DNA from: Candidatus Woesearchaeota archaeon
GTDB taxonomy: Archaea > Nanobdellota > Nanobdellia > Woesearchaeales > ARS49
NCBI GenBank assembly: GCA_019323015.1
Contig: JAHWHY010000004.1
Location: 1-64,000 of the forward strand
Reading direction: 5' to 3'
DNA length: 64,000 bases
In this document: in pieces, positions 41,783-50,514 of the stretch
How the letters are laid out: each line of letters starts with the position of its first letter
Position numbering within the stretch: position 1 is the first letter of the stretch
Notes under the pieces: model-generated
What the model saw: only the letters and a program-made list of their open reading frames with translations
Databases searched by the model: none
Told to the model about the DNA's origin: nothing
Position numbers and translations under genes: made by a program

Positions 41783-43267
41783 TTACAAAGTCTTTAAACC
41801 TGCATTTTTAAGCAATTTAAGGATTTCCGCCTCTTTCAAATCCCTTGAGACCTGAGCCATCAAGGCAAAATTCTTTTTCAATCCAATATTAGTACCTTCA
41901 GGAGTCTCACTAGGGCACAATCTTCCAAGATGCGTCGCATGCAATTCTCTTGCCTCAAAATTCTCCTGCGTGTTAGACAACGGAGAACCAACCCTCTGCA
42001 AGTGACTGATGGTATTAAGATAATTAACTCTCTGGATTCTCTGAGAAATACCTTTTCTTCCGCCAACCCAGTTTCCTGTAGCCATAGCAGAATATATTCT
42101 TGATGTAAGCAATTTATCTCTAATGATAATCTTTATACTTGGGAATTTTCCTCTCTTAACAATCCTCTGAAAATTATATAATAGGTCACCAATCAAGACT
42201 TTCAGATTAGTCCTGAAAAGATCTGCCAAAAGATCGCCAGACATCTTAATACGCTTGTTCATGTAGTGATCCTTGTCATCCTTTGGTGTCTCGCCAGTGC
42301 TCACTGAAATAAATTTCCTGAGCATCTTACATAAGTTATACGCTTTCTGCATCCTGTCATCCTGCTTTGTGCCGACATGAGGAAGAAGATACTTATCAAC
42401 AATTTCCTGAATCCTTTCAAGCCGAATCTCTTTTGATTGTGTGATTCCAATCTTCTTTGCAATATAATCCATAGCTTCCTCAGGAGACTTGATGTTTGCA
42501 AATTCAAACAAGTTGATAAGAACCTCGTCATATTGTTTTTGTTTAGAAATAATCTGCATTATTTCCTCATCCTTGATGAGGCCTAATGCCTTGATGACAA
42601 CAACCAAAGGAATACGCTTGACCCTTGTGAACGTAAGATAATAAAGCCCGTCTTTCAATCTTTCAACAGTGTGAGGAATCTTGTAAGGGCCGCTCTCTGA
42701 AAAAATCTTGCCAAGATACGGGCTGATGCCGGTCTTTTGCGGCTCAACCAAGAACCTGTTTGCTGCTAAATCCTCTATATTAACCAAGACTCTCTCAGTG
42801 CCGTTGATAATGAAATAACCGCCAGGGTCATCAGGATCCTCGCCTTTATCAACAAGCTCGTCCTTGTTCAGCTTGTTTAAGTGGCAGAAATTGCTCTTAA
42901 GCATTATAGGAAGACTTCCAATCTGCGTGGTAAAAGTCTCTCTTTGGACATTATTAATATGAGAACTAACTTCAATAAAAACAGGCGCAGCATAACTGAT
43001 TTTTCTCAGTCTTGCCTCAACAGGAAAAATAGGTCTCTTAGAACCGTCTGCCTCTGTAATCTCCGGCTTTTCAATCCATATCTTATCTAAGCGGATTTTG
43101 AAGCTTTCAACATTAGGAGGAATAATTGTCGGTTCAATTGTCTTGTTTTCCTCAATTATTTTTTGCAGCTCTTTTTCAACAAAATAATTAAAGCTCTCAA
43201 TATCTGAAAGTACAAAAGAATTCTCATCAAAATACTTCTCGATCAAAATCTTTGAGTAATTAGGCAC
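41783..43267 (-). CDS. rpoB2: DNA-directed RNA polymerase subunit B''
   Basis: A 494-residue N-terminal half of the second-largest subunit, with GYFIINGTERVLVNIEDLAANRFLVE, DKDHYMNKRIKMSGDLLADLFR and the end HLGRLCPSETPEGTNIGLKKNFALMAQV, all conserved in archaeal B''. The start is GTG at 43267, preceded by GGAGGGTG and overlapping the rpoH stop by 8 nt. The coupling to rpoB1 is tight, so both halves should be made equally. Confidence 0.96.
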   Translation of the reverse strand: MPNYSKILIEKYFDENSFVLSDIESFNYFVEKELQKIIEENKTIEPTIIPPNVESFKIRLDKIWIEKPEITEADGSKRPIFPVEARLRKISYAAPVFIEVSSHINNVQRETFTTQIGSLPIMLKSNFCHLNKLNKDELVDKGEDPDDPGGYFIINGTERVLVNIEDLAANRFLVEPQKTGISPYLGKIFSESGPYKIPHTVERLKDGLYYLTFTRVKRIPLVVVIKALGLIKDEEIMQIISKQKQYDEVLINLFEFANIKSPEEAMDYIAKKIGITQSKEIRLERIQEIVDKYLLPHVGTKQDDRMQKAYNLCKMLRKFISVSTGETPKDDKDHYMNKRIKMSGDLLADLFRTNLKVLIGDLLYNFQRIVKRGKFPSIKIIIRDKLLTSRIYSAMATGNWVGGRKGISQRIQRVNYLNTISHLQRVGSPLSNTQENFEARELHATHLGRLCPSETPEGTNIGLKKNFALMAQVSRDLKEAEILKLLKNAGLKTL

Positions 43268-43502
43268 TTGTCACCCTCCTATAAAATACTGACTGTCCAG
43301 CTGTAGAACTTTTTCTAATAATCTTGATAATGTCACCAGGCTTGACTTTCAGATGAGCGATAGCTGGATCTTCCTTGTAAATTCTCGGAAGCTCAATACC
43401 ACTAAGATTATATTTTTCATTAATCTTCTTTTTCTCAGCTTCACTCACCACAGTATGCACTGGAACCAGCTTATGTTTTGTCACGTCGATTTTTTTAGCC
43501 AT
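43260..43502 (-). CDS. rpoH: DNA-directed RNA polymerase subunit H
   Basis: An 80-residue subunit homologous to the C-terminal part of eukaryotic Rpb5: KHKLVPVHTVVSEAEKKKINEKYNLSGIELPRIYKEDPAIAHLKVKPGDIIKIIRKS, with the conserved ELPRI and KPGDIIKI. The ATG at 43502 is chosen; the longer open frame crosses the tRNA-Lys gene. It opens the protein-coding part of the operon directly after the tRNA. Confidence 0.95.
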   Translation of the reverse strand: MAKKIDVTKHKLVPVHTVVSEAEKKKINEKYNLSGIELPRIYKEDPAIAHLKVKPGDIIKIIRKSSTAGQSVFYRRVTSA

Positions 43503-43555
43503 TTTGTTTTTGAGCGTTACGGGCCGGACGAGATTCGAACTCGCGACCACCTGAT

Positions 43556-43569
43556 TTCTTCTTTGCGAA
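43556..43569 (-). other. tRNA-Lys intron 2 (anticodon loop, position 37/38)
   Basis: A 14-nt insert (TTCGCAAAGAAGAA on the minus strand) follows CTTTTA. It is near the lower size limit of archaeal tRNA introns. The position is the canonical one. Confidence 0.7.
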
Positions 43570-43587
43570 TAAAAGTCAGGTGCTCTA

Positions 43588-43610
43588 TTGCCCGAAACAT
43601 GATTGTTTCT
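43588..43610 (-). other. tRNA-Lys intron 1 (D-loop, non-canonical)
   Basis: The 23-nt insert on the minus strand contains the hairpin GAAAC-AATCAT-GTTTC and is followed by GGGC, which can pair with the exon GCC before it, as in a bulge-helix-bulge. Its loss restores the invariant GG-T-AGAGC order of the D-loop. Confidence 0.75.
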
Positions 43611-43743
43611 CCAGGCTGAGCTACCGGCCCATTGTGCGATAGTCTCCACTCTACTACTTGATTATAAATTAAAACGTGAGCAGTATATCTCTATCAATTT
43701 TAATAGTCCCCTCTGGCACAATACAGCTTGAAACTCCTGGTTT

Positions 43744-43764
43744 GTTTATAAAGCTTTCGCTTTT
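43744..43764 (-). promoter_or_regulatory. BRE/TATA promoter upstream of tRNA-Lys and the rpo operon
   Basis: GCGAAAGCTTTATAAAC on the minus strand matches the strong promoter consensus. Transcription would start near 43730, about 100 nt before the tRNA. A second TATA (TTTATAATC near 43665) could serve the tRNA alone, so this one may drive the whole operon. Confidence 0.55.
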
Positions 43765-43814
43765 TAAGGAAGATTTTCATAAAGTATATATACACATAAG
43801 AAAATCAGGAAAAT

Positions 43815-44603
43815 ATGGAAATAAGGCTTGACCTGCGCAAGACAATTGAGCAAAACGCTTCTGCGTATTTTGACAAGGCAAAAAAAGCAAAGAAAAAAAT
43901 AGCAGGGGTAAAGAAAGCACTAAAAGAATTTGAGAAAGAACACGAGAAAATAGTGCAACAAAAAGAACAAGCTGTTTCTAAAGAAGAAGACAAGATTGAA
44001 TTAAAAAAAGAGAAAGAAAAAGCCAAAAAAACAAAAAAATGGTATGAAAAATTCAGGTGGTTTATCTCTTCAGAGGGATTTCTATGCATCGGGGGCAGGG
44101 ACGCAACAACAAATGAGATAATTGTCAAAAAACACGCTGAAAAAGATGACATTGTGTTTCACACAGAAGCACCAGGAAGCCCCTTCTTTGTAATAAAAAC
44201 AGAAGGGAAGAAAGTTGGTGAGCAGACACTGAAAGAAGCTGCACAAGCAACTGCAATCTATTCAAGAGCATGGAAAATGGGCCTTGCAACAGCACTAGTT
44301 TACTGGATAAAACCAGAACAGGTCCGCAAGGAATTAGGGCTGCCAAAAGGAAGCTTCATGATACACGGCAAAAGAAATTATTCAGAACCAGTTTTACAAA
44401 TTGCAGTTGGCGTCTTGCCAGATGAAAGAGTGATGGGCGGGCCTGTTGAAGCTGTGAAGAAAAACTGCGGAAAAATAGTTGTACTTGTGCAGGGCAAAAA
44501 GAAAAAAAGTGACATAGCCAAAAAAATCAAAAAAGAAATCAACAGAGACCTGGATGAAATAATATCAGCACTTCCTGCAGGAGAATTTGAGATTAAGAAG
44601 TAA
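43815..44603 (+). CDS. Short NFACT-family protein (coiled coil plus NFACT-R domain, RqcH-like)
   Basis: A 262-residue protein equal to the C-terminal half of archaeal RqcH/NEMF. Residues 1-80 form a charged coiled coil, followed by the NFACT-R domain: WYEKFRWFISSEGFLCIGGRDATTNEIIVKKHAEKDDIVFHTEAPGSPFFVIKT and the later GLPKGSFMIHGKRNY. The N-terminal NFACT-N and HhH domains of full-length RqcH, which act in ribosome-associated quality control, are absent. A TATA box at 43786-43793 fits a leaderless start, so the short form is probably genuine, not truncated by a misplaced start. Confidence 0.88.
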   Translation: MEIRLDLRKTIEQNASAYFDKAKKAKKKIAGVKKALKEFEKEHEKIVQQKEQAVSKEEDKIELKKEKEKAKKTKKWYEKFRWFISSEGFLCIGGRDATTNEIIVKKHAEKDDIVFHTEAPGSPFFVIKTEGKKVGEQTLKEAAQATAIYSRAWKMGLATALVYWIKPEQVRKELGLPKGSFMIHGKRNYSEPVLQIAVGVLPDERVMGGPVEAVKKNCGKIVVLVQGKKKKSDIAKKIKKEINRDLDEIISALPAGEFEIKK

Positions 44604-44644
44604 ACTTTATATTCTGTAATAGTTTATTCATTAATGGTGGGAGA

Positions 44645-45334
44645 TTGAGTCTAGAAATCTACTTGATTAGACATGCAGAATCAGAATCCAATATTGACCA
44701 GGATAGAGTAATTGGACGCAGCAATTGGATTAAATTAACTCCGCATGGTATTGATCAAGCACGCGCGCTTGGAGATCGTTTTAGAAAAGAAGGAATAGTA
44801 TTTGATGCTATTTACAGTTCGCCTGCAGTTCGAGCACGAAAAACAGCACGGCATTGTTTTGAATCCTCTGGCCGCCTATTGCACCCAATAGAATTAGACT
44901 TTGAACTCCAAGAAATAAGCCAGGGAGATTTTGAAGGCAGGCTATGTAAAGAAGTCTACACAGAAGATGTTATGGCAATGCTAGATGCAGATAACTGGAA
45001 TTATGCTTTAGGCGACAAGATCAAAGGAGAGACTCCGCGCATGGCTGCCAAAAGACTGAGGGACTGGATGGAAAAAAAAGCAGAAGAGCATAATGACGGC
45101 AGAATCTTTGTATCTACACATGGCATGATATTGAAATATACGTTTGCAGATATTTTTGACTTAAACAAAAGAACATCGTATAAAATACCTTTTGGCAATA
45201 CCAGTATTACCATGCTTAATTATGAAAACGGAGAATTCACTTGTGTTGTGAAGAATGATACTTCTCATCTAAGAGAAGCAGGGTTATCTTCTATTACCTG
45301 GAAACATGATGATCCTGAGACGGACAAAAAATAA
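44645..45334 (+). CDS. Histidine phosphatase family protein (phosphoglycerate-mutase-like)
   Basis: A 229-residue enzyme of the RHG superfamily. The phospho-accepting His is in LIRHAESESNID; the second core Arg is in YSSPAVRARKTA; the distal His is in IFVSTHGMILKYTFADIF. Length fits broad-specificity phosphatases and cofactor-dependent mutases; substrate is not predictable. The start is TTG at 44645, with GGTGGGA just upstream; an ATG at 44635 is in another frame. Confidence 0.9.
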   Translation: MSLEIYLIRHAESESNIDQDRVIGRSNWIKLTPHGIDQARALGDRFRKEGIVFDAIYSSPAVRARKTARHCFESSGRLLHPIELDFELQEISQGDFEGRLCKEVYTEDVMAMLDADNWNYALGDKIKGETPRMAAKRLRDWMEKKAEEHNDGRIFVSTHGMILKYTFADIFDLNKRTSYKIPFGNTSITMLNYENGEFTCVVKNDTSHLREAGLSSITWKHDDPETDKK

Positions 45335-45378
45335 GAAATAAAAAGTATAGAAAATTTCTGTTGAAATTTTATATTTTG

Positions 45379-46560
45379 TTATCTCCTAGGCCTTCTATGA
45401 AACTGCCTTCTTCTAGGTTGGTCCTGCCTATCAATCCTGACATGAATGCTTTTCAAAGCAGGCGTTCTTGTCTTTTGGACATTGAACTCGCTGTACTCGC
45501 GAAGTACTCTTGAAAAATTATCGTGGTCATAATCACACAAAAGATTTACAACCATTCCTTCTTCACCCGCCCTTGCAGTCCTGCCAATCCTATGGACATA
45601 ATCCTTTGCATCCTTAGGAATGTCATAATTATAGACATGAGACACGTTATCAATGTCCAGGCCTCTTGCAGCCACGTCTGTGCAGACCAAGACACCAACT
45701 TTTGCATTGTTGAATAAATCAATAGTCTTAGTCCTTTTGTTCTGTGTAAAACCGCCGTGAATTGCAACAGCACGAATCTTGTTAGCCTTAAGATTCTTGA
45801 CAACAAAATCAGTGTTTTTCCTTGAATTGCAGAAAACCATAACCAATCCCCTGTTCTCACTTTTTAACAAATGAACAAGCAAGGAAAGCTTCTGGTTCTT
45901 CTGAACATCAAAATAAACCTGCCTAAGCTTTTTAGGATCAACCATCTTTGTGGCAGACACCTTTGTGGGCTGAATCATGAATTTATTCGCAAACTTCTTT
46001 ATGTCATGCGAAATTGTCGCTGAGAAAAACAAGGTCTGCCTCTTCTTAGGGCACTGCCTTATAATTCTCTCAATATCCTCAATAAAACCCATGTCAAACA
46101 TGCGGTCAGCCTCATCCAAGACCAACACCTTGATTTTAGAAATATCAATAGTTCTTCTCTGAAGATGGTCTAACAGTCTTCCAGGAGTAGCCACAACAAC
46201 ATCTGCCTTTGGAATCTTATCAATCTGTGGATTAATTGCAACACCGCCGTAGATACTCAATATATTCAAGCGCTTTGTTTTTGCAAGCTGGGTGATGACA
46301 CCCTTGACCTGCTCTGTAAGCTCTCTTGTAGGGGTAAGAATCAAGGCCTGCAAGCCCTTTCCAGGACTGACCTGCTCAATAATACCGCACCCAAAAGCCA
46401 GGGTCTTTCCAGAGCCAGTAGCTGACTCTCCAATAACGTCTTTCCCTTTAATTATATGCGGGATAGACCTGCCCTGAATCTGTGTAGGATTAGTAAATCC
46501 TAAATCTTTAATACTTGTCACTAATTCTTGGCTTAAGCCAAAATTATCAAATAAGTTCAT
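45379..46560 (-). CDS. DEAD-box RNA helicase
   Basis: A 393-residue ATP-dependent RNA helicase with all motifs: the Q motif GFTNPTQIQ, motif I GESATGSGKT, Ia LTPTRELTEQ, Ib ATPGR, II VLDEADRM, III FFSATIS, IV VMVFCNSRKN, V GVLVCTDVAARGLDID and VI HRIGRTARAG. The C-terminal tail is short and Arg-rich (RQDQPRRRQFHRRPRR) and should bind RNA non-specifically. Its promoter lies inside the end of the upstream gene, leaving a leader of about 95 nt with an 8-bp stem, reminiscent of cold-induced helicase leaders. Confidence 0.96.
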   Translation of the reverse strand: MNLFDNFGLSQELVTSIKDLGFTNPTQIQGRSIPHIIKGKDVIGESATGSGKTLAFGCGIIEQVSPGKGLQALILTPTRELTEQVKGVITQLAKTKRLNILSIYGGVAINPQIDKIPKADVVVATPGRLLDHLQRRTIDISKIKVLVLDEADRMFDMGFIEDIERIIRQCPKKRQTLFFSATISHDIKKFANKFMIQPTKVSATKMVDPKKLRQVYFDVQKNQKLSLLVHLLKSENRGLVMVFCNSRKNTDFVVKNLKANKIRAVAIHGGFTQNKRTKTIDLFNNAKVGVLVCTDVAARGLDIDNVSHVYNYDIPKDAKDYVHRIGRTARAGEEGMVVNLLCDYDHDNFSRVLREYSEFNVQKTRTPALKSIHVRIDRQDQPRRRQFHRRPRR

Positions 46561-46584
46561 TGTATTTACCTCATATTACTATTT

Positions 46585-46696
46585 AAGCACTTTAAAGAAA
46601 AAGCGAAATGCTCATGATAATGATCAAGTGCTTTCTCGTCAGTTATTATGCTTATTGAATATTAGTGGATTTTGGTGCTTTATAAAGCTTTCGGTT
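46585..46696 (-). promoter_or_regulatory. Promoter and hairpin leader of the DEAD-box helicase
   Basis: AAACCGAAAGCTTTATAAAG on the minus strand (46678-46696) overlaps the last codons of the upstream gene. In the leader, AAGCACTT (plus-strand 46585-46592) and AAGTGCTT (46626-46633) form an 8-bp stem around an inner TCAT/ATGA mini-hairpin. Confidence 0.45.
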
Positions 46697-47183
46697 TCTT
46701 GTTGAATTCCACATTTACGCTTTCATAAGCGATATCTTGGATAGCAGCAGAAAAAGCACTAGTGCAGCCTGCCAACCGAACATTAGCAAACTCTTCTTTT
46801 TTAGCAGTCTCAAGGATTGTTTTCAGGTTTTTGGAATCAGTCAGGTAACCTTCCTTACTATCTGGTTCTGCTTTTCTGTAAACAACAGGTGACTTTAGTT
46901 TCATAAGCCCATCACAAATAACATGATATGCATCAATCATGTCTAATCCTCTTTTTTGCATGCTTTTTCCCGGCTCTACATATCTCTCCGGAGCATAAGT
47001 CCAGGTCTTAACAATTTTTTGCATTGTCTCTTGATCACTTGGGCTGACTTTAATTGTCAGCAAGGCCTGTGTTTCAGTTTCTACAATTATAACTAAAGAA
47101 GAACCTATAGGAATATTGTCTCTAGCCCTGCTCAACAGAGTAGTCTCTGTGCCGGCGTCGTATTGTTCTAAAAGTAATGGCAT
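46680..47183 (-). CDS. Unrecognised soluble protein downstream of an ABC exporter
   Basis: A 167-residue alpha/beta protein (SSLVIIVETETQALLTIKVSPSDQETMQKIVKTW...). The ATG at 47183 is chosen because upstream starts would overlap the permease gene by over 40 nt. Three cysteines lack a metal-site spacing. It lies 36 nt after the second permease and may be co-transcribed. Its last codons contain the promoter of the helicase gene. Function unknown. Confidence 0.65.
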   Translation of the reverse strand: MPLLLEQYDAGTETTLLSRARDNIPIGSSLVIIVETETQALLTIKVSPSDQETMQKIVKTWTYAPERYVEPGKSMQKRGLDMIDAYHVICDGLMKLKSPVVYRKAEPDSKEGYLTDSKNLKTILETAKKEEFANVRLAGCTSAFSAAIQDIAYESVNVEFNKKPKAL

Positions 47184-47218
47184 GAGATTTAGAGTTAGAT
47201 ATTTATTTATAAAATTAT

Positions 47219-48004
47219 CTAACCACCTGCACTCGTGTACTTCTTCATAGCAAGGTTCCACAGATAAAATGATATTGCCGTGAAAATTATCACTGGAATC
47301 AGGATAGACAACAATATCTTAGGCGTTGCTCCCCTAAGCAATACTTCTGCTGGATAAAAAGAGCTAACAGCCAATGGGAAAAAGAATGTCAAGGCAAACT
47401 GGATACCCAGAGCATAGACATTCAAAGGATACCTCACAAAATCAGATATCTTGAAATACAGATTCATCAAAGCCTCTGACCTTACAACAAGGAATGCAGA
47501 AGCACTTATGAAAACCATCACAGCAACCTGTATCAATAATCCTGCAAGTACCAAAATGATGTACCAGAAGAAATCAAATGAGAACACAGATAATCCCAGC
47601 TTAATCATTGTGTAAGACACAAGACAGATTCCTACAGCCACTTCTGGCAAACCATCTATGATAAAAGACTCTGCAAGAATATATAGCATTGTATTGTATG
47701 GCTTAACAAGATACTTGTCAAACTCTCCCTCTCTTATGCAATGAATCACTTCATAAGGAAAATGCATGACAAAAGTGTGTCCCAAGCCAAATACAAGGAT
47801 TAAGGTGCCCTGAAACAGCAAAAACTCATTCAAAGACCATCCAGGAATGCCCAAAGTAGTAGAATAAATCACTAAAGTAAGCAAAGGACCCACAAAATCA
47901 GCAAGCACCATAGCAAAAGCCTTTATGTAAAAGTTTGTCTTGTAAGCCATTTCTCCAGCCAAAGACATTCCCACTGTTTTTTTCTCAATTCTTAGGAATT
48001 TCAT
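47219..48004 (-). CDS. ABC-2 type transporter permease (second)
   Basis: A 261-residue membrane protein with about six helices, of the COG3694-type permease that pairs with COG4586/COG4587 partners. The segment IHCIREGEFDKYLVKPYNTMLYILAES, conserved in this family, is present. It overlaps the previous permease by 4 nt. Together with its partners it should form an exporter; the cargo is unknown. Confidence 0.88.
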   Translation of the reverse strand: MKFLRIEKKTVGMSLAGEMAYKTNFYIKAFAMVLADFVGPLLTLVIYSTTLGIPGWSLNEFLLFQGTLILVFGLGHTFVMHFPYEVIHCIREGEFDKYLVKPYNTMLYILAESFIIDGLPEVAVGICLVSYTMIKLGLSVFSFDFFWYIILVLAGLLIQVAVMVFISASAFLVVRSEALMNLYFKISDFVRYPLNVYALGIQFALTFFFPLAVSSFYPAEVLLRGATPKILLSILIPVIIFTAISFYLWNLAMKKYTSAGG

Positions 48005-48807
48005 ACGCCTGCACCTGCAAACTGCTTAAATGCTCTCTTGTAAATCATCTGGCTAAGGAAATAAAGCAAAACAATCCAGACTAACTGCAAACCAACCTGT
48101 TCTAAAACACCAAATTTCGTGAATTCCCCTAAATAAATCTGAATAGGAACATACCTAACATACTGAAACGGCAAAAAGTTAGATGCATACTGCATCCAGA
48201 CAGGGAAAAAACTCAAAGGAATCATTCCCCCGCTAAGGAACAAAAGCAATGTTCTCCTGACTCTTCGTAATCCTTCAATCTTTTTCAGCCAAAACGCACT
48301 CAAGCCGACATTAAAACTGATAAAAAACGCCAGCAAGAACGCAAGCATAACTGAAACAAGGAACATGACAAAGTTGAAAGCAGAAGCTACTGTTAAGCCA
48401 AAGAAAAAAAAGCCAATAAAAAACACAGGAATCATCTGCAAGACAATACCCAATGAATTAATCCCTATCTCAAACGCCAGATGCTGCCACATAAACCTCA
48501 TTGGATAAGTAAACATAGTAATTATGTGGCCCCTTCTCACATCCTGTGAAATCCACTTGTCAACATCACACCAGACAAAAAATCCAACAATCATGCTCAA
48601 GACATAATACTGGATTAAAGCAGGAAAATCAAATCCTCTGATTATCTCTTGTCCTGTGTAAGCATAGATAGCCTGCCAAAGAAAATAATAAATTATCAAA
48701 GACAATGGAACAGTTATCAAAGTAATGATAAAGTGAAACCTATACTTAATTCCAACCTGTAATCCTACCTTGGCCTGCGCCATATACGCCTTTATTGTTG
48801 ATATCAT
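48001..48807 (-). CDS. ABC-2 type transporter permease (first)
   Basis: A 268-residue permease with six predicted helices. WISQDVRRGHIITMFTYPMRFMWQHLAFEIG corresponds to the conserved cytoplasmic stretch of the COG4587 family, and LFLSGGMIPLSFFPVWMQYASNFLPFQYVRYVPIQIYLG to the typical loop before the last helix. Start and stop overlap its neighbours by 4 nt each, giving strict coupling in the three-gene exporter operon. Confidence 0.88.
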   Translation of the reverse strand: MISTIKAYMAQAKVGLQVGIKYRFHFIITLITVPLSLIIYYFLWQAIYAYTGQEIIRGFDFPALIQYYVLSMIVGFFVWCDVDKWISQDVRRGHIITMFTYPMRFMWQHLAFEIGINSLGIVLQMIPVFFIGFFFFGLTVASAFNFVMFLVSVMLAFLLAFFISFNVGLSAFWLKKIEGLRRVRRTLLLFLSGGMIPLSFFPVWMQYASNFLPFQYVRYVPIQIYLGEFTKFGVLEQVGLQLVWIVLLYFLSQMIYKRAFKQFAGAGV

Positions 48808-49790
48808 TTCTTCTTTTCCTTGTAGATTTTTTGAATTATCTCTTCAATAGGAGGATCCTGGACAATAATGTCAGCAACATCAAACTCAGTAATCAAATGA
48901 TTAACAACATTCTTGACTTTCTGCTTTTTTGTGTCAAGTTCTAATTTAAGCTCGTAGTCACTTTGTTCCATTACCTTGCATCCCTTGAACCTGAACTTCT
49001 TATCCAGCTTGTTAAACTTAACATCCAGATGCTTGTGTGTAAGATAATCCTTCTTTATCTTTGCAATAGGCCCGTCATACACTATGATTCCATTGTTGAT
49101 AATGATGATTCTCTGGCACAATCTCTCTATATCACCCATATCATGAGTTGTGACAATGAAAGTTGTCTTGAATCTCTTATTGACATCTAGGATAAAGTCT
49201 CTTAGCGTGTCTTTTGCAACTACATCCAGGCCAATTGAAGGCTCATCAAGAAAGACCAGCTTAGGATTATGCAGCAAAGCTGCAATAATTTTGCACTTCA
49301 TCCTTTCTCCCAGAGATAAATCTCTAACAGGAGTCTGGACAATCTCTTCAACATCCAAGAGCTTAATCATGTACTTTAATCGCTTCTCAAACTCTTTCCT
49401 AGGAATGTCGTAAACTTCCTTGTTGAGCCAATAAGTGTCCAAAGGAGGAAGATCCCAGTGCAGCTGAGGCTTCTGCCCAAAAACAACACCAATATTAGCC
49501 ACATACTTAACTCGATCTCTCCAAGGAGTGTAACCCAGCACATTCACAACACCTGAACTAGGATACAAGACACCTGAAAGCGCCTTTATTGTTGTAGACT
49601 TGCCAGCACCATTAGGGCCGATGAAGCCAACAATCTCTCCTTCCTCAATGTCAAAGCTAACGCCTTTCAAGGCATGCTTTATCTTATACTGTCTTTTGAC
49701 GAGAGATTTGACTGCATTGAGCAGGCCGTGCTCTCGTTTATGGGTCTTGAATGTTTTTTTCAAGTCTTTTACATGAATTGCATTTGTCAT
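48804..49790 (-). CDS. ABC transporter ATP-binding protein (ABC-2 exporter)
   Basis: A 328-residue ATPase of the COG4586 type. Walker A is GPNGAGKST, the signature is LSLGERMK, Walker B LVFLDEPSIGLD, and the switch His is in IVTTHDMGD. An N-terminal insert (KTHKREHGLLNAVKSLVKRQYK) before HALKGVSFDI and a C-terminal domain of about 80 residues are typical of this subgroup. The ATG at 49790 with GGTGAAC upstream is preferred over a start at 49850. The 290-nt gap before it, up to 50083, shows AT-rich sequence and no gene. Confidence 0.93.
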   Translation of the reverse strand: MTNAIHVKDLKKTFKTHKREHGLLNAVKSLVKRQYKIKHALKGVSFDIEEGEIVGFIGPNGAGKSTTIKALSGVLYPSSGVVNVLGYTPWRDRVKYVANIGVVFGQKPQLHWDLPPLDTYWLNKEVYDIPRKEFEKRLKYMIKLLDVEEIVQTPVRDLSLGERMKCKIIAALLHNPKLVFLDEPSIGLDVVAKDTLRDFILDVNKRFKTTFIVTTHDMGDIERLCQRIIIINNGIIVYDGPIAKIKKDYLTHKHLDVKFNKLDKKFRFKGCKVMEQSDYELKLELDTKKQKVKNVVNHLITEFDVADIIVQDPPIEEIIQKIYKEKKK

Positions 49791-50083
49791 AGTGTTCACC
49801 TTTTGTAACAGGATTTTGTAAGTGTTATATACGCCTGTGTGGTCAGGCAAGCGCGGTTTGAAATCAAAAAAAGAACTCTAACAAAATGATGCCAATGTTA
49901 ATTTATGCTTGGATTCATCATAGTTCATCACTTTATGCAAGAAAACTCTCATGATATTTATAGTTTTTGTTTTTAAATGAAAAAAAAGTTTATACTTGTT
50001 TACACTTCTGAATTATAGAGAATTAAAGAGTCAGTACAAAGAAGTAAAAAATAAGAAAAAAATCAGCTGAAGAAAGAGGTTCT

Positions 50084-50509
50084 TCAGCTTTTCTTGCTGT
50101 AATCAGGAATTACTAAGGTGCCTTCTTCTATGCCCTTGATTATTTCCTGCATGCTCTTGAGTGCAGATTCCGCATTTTGCTCGGTTTTGTCTGTTTTTCT
50201 AGATGCGTAATTGATTTGCCATCTTGGATTATTCCTACAGTGGCAGCTAGTGCCATTGTTGTGATGCCTGACTGAATCATTGTACAGGTCTATAAACCAA
50301 GGCAGAAGGCAGTCCATTGCTTCTGCTCCGAATGAATCAAAAGCACCGCCTCCCTGGTCTGCATGCAGCGGCAATCTGGCTATCTCAAGCCGGCTCGGAT
50401 TCCTATTGCCAAGAATAGCGTACCAGCCATTATTCTCATGCACGAATTTTCTGACAGACTTCTTGTTCAACCATTCTTTTTCGTCTATCTCTTCTAGTTT
50501 TTCTGTCAT
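50084..50509 (-). CDS. Unrecognised soluble protein (ORFan cluster 1)
   Basis: A 141-residue protein with a charged helical N-terminus and a central part GWYAILGNRNPSRLEIARLPLHADQGGGAFDSFGAEAM. SCHCRNNPR contains two close Cys and His-rich residues (SVRHHNNG) that might bind metal. The start follows GGAGGTAACAAAA, a cassette shared with genes at 51090, 55286, 55647 and 55993. Last gene of a four-gene operon. Function unknown. Confidence 0.7.
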   Translation of the reverse strand: MTEKLEEIDEKEWLNKKSVRKFVHENNGWYAILGNRNPSRLEIARLPLHADQGGGAFDSFGAEAMDCLLPWFIDLYNDSVRHHNNGTSCHCRNNPRWQINYASRKTDKTEQNAESALKSMQEIIKGIEEGTLVIPDYSKKS

Positions 50510-50514
50510 TTTTG

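Larger units (their letters stand above)
43520..43630 (-). tRNA. tRNA-Lys (anticodon UUU) with two introns
   Basis: On the minus strand the acceptor stem is GGGCCGG/CCGGCCC with discriminator G73 (43520), which suits archaeal Lys. Removing 23 nt from the D-loop (43588-43610) and 14 nt from the anticodon loop (43556-43569) leaves a normal tRNA: D-arm GCTCAGCCTGGTAGAGC, anticodon arm CCTGA-CTTTTAA-TCAGG with anticodon TTT, T-arm GCGAG-TTCGAAT-CTCGT. Mature length is 74 nt. CCA is not encoded. It lies 17 nt before rpoH, so processing of this tRNA may affect the polymerase operon transcript. Confidence 0.88.
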
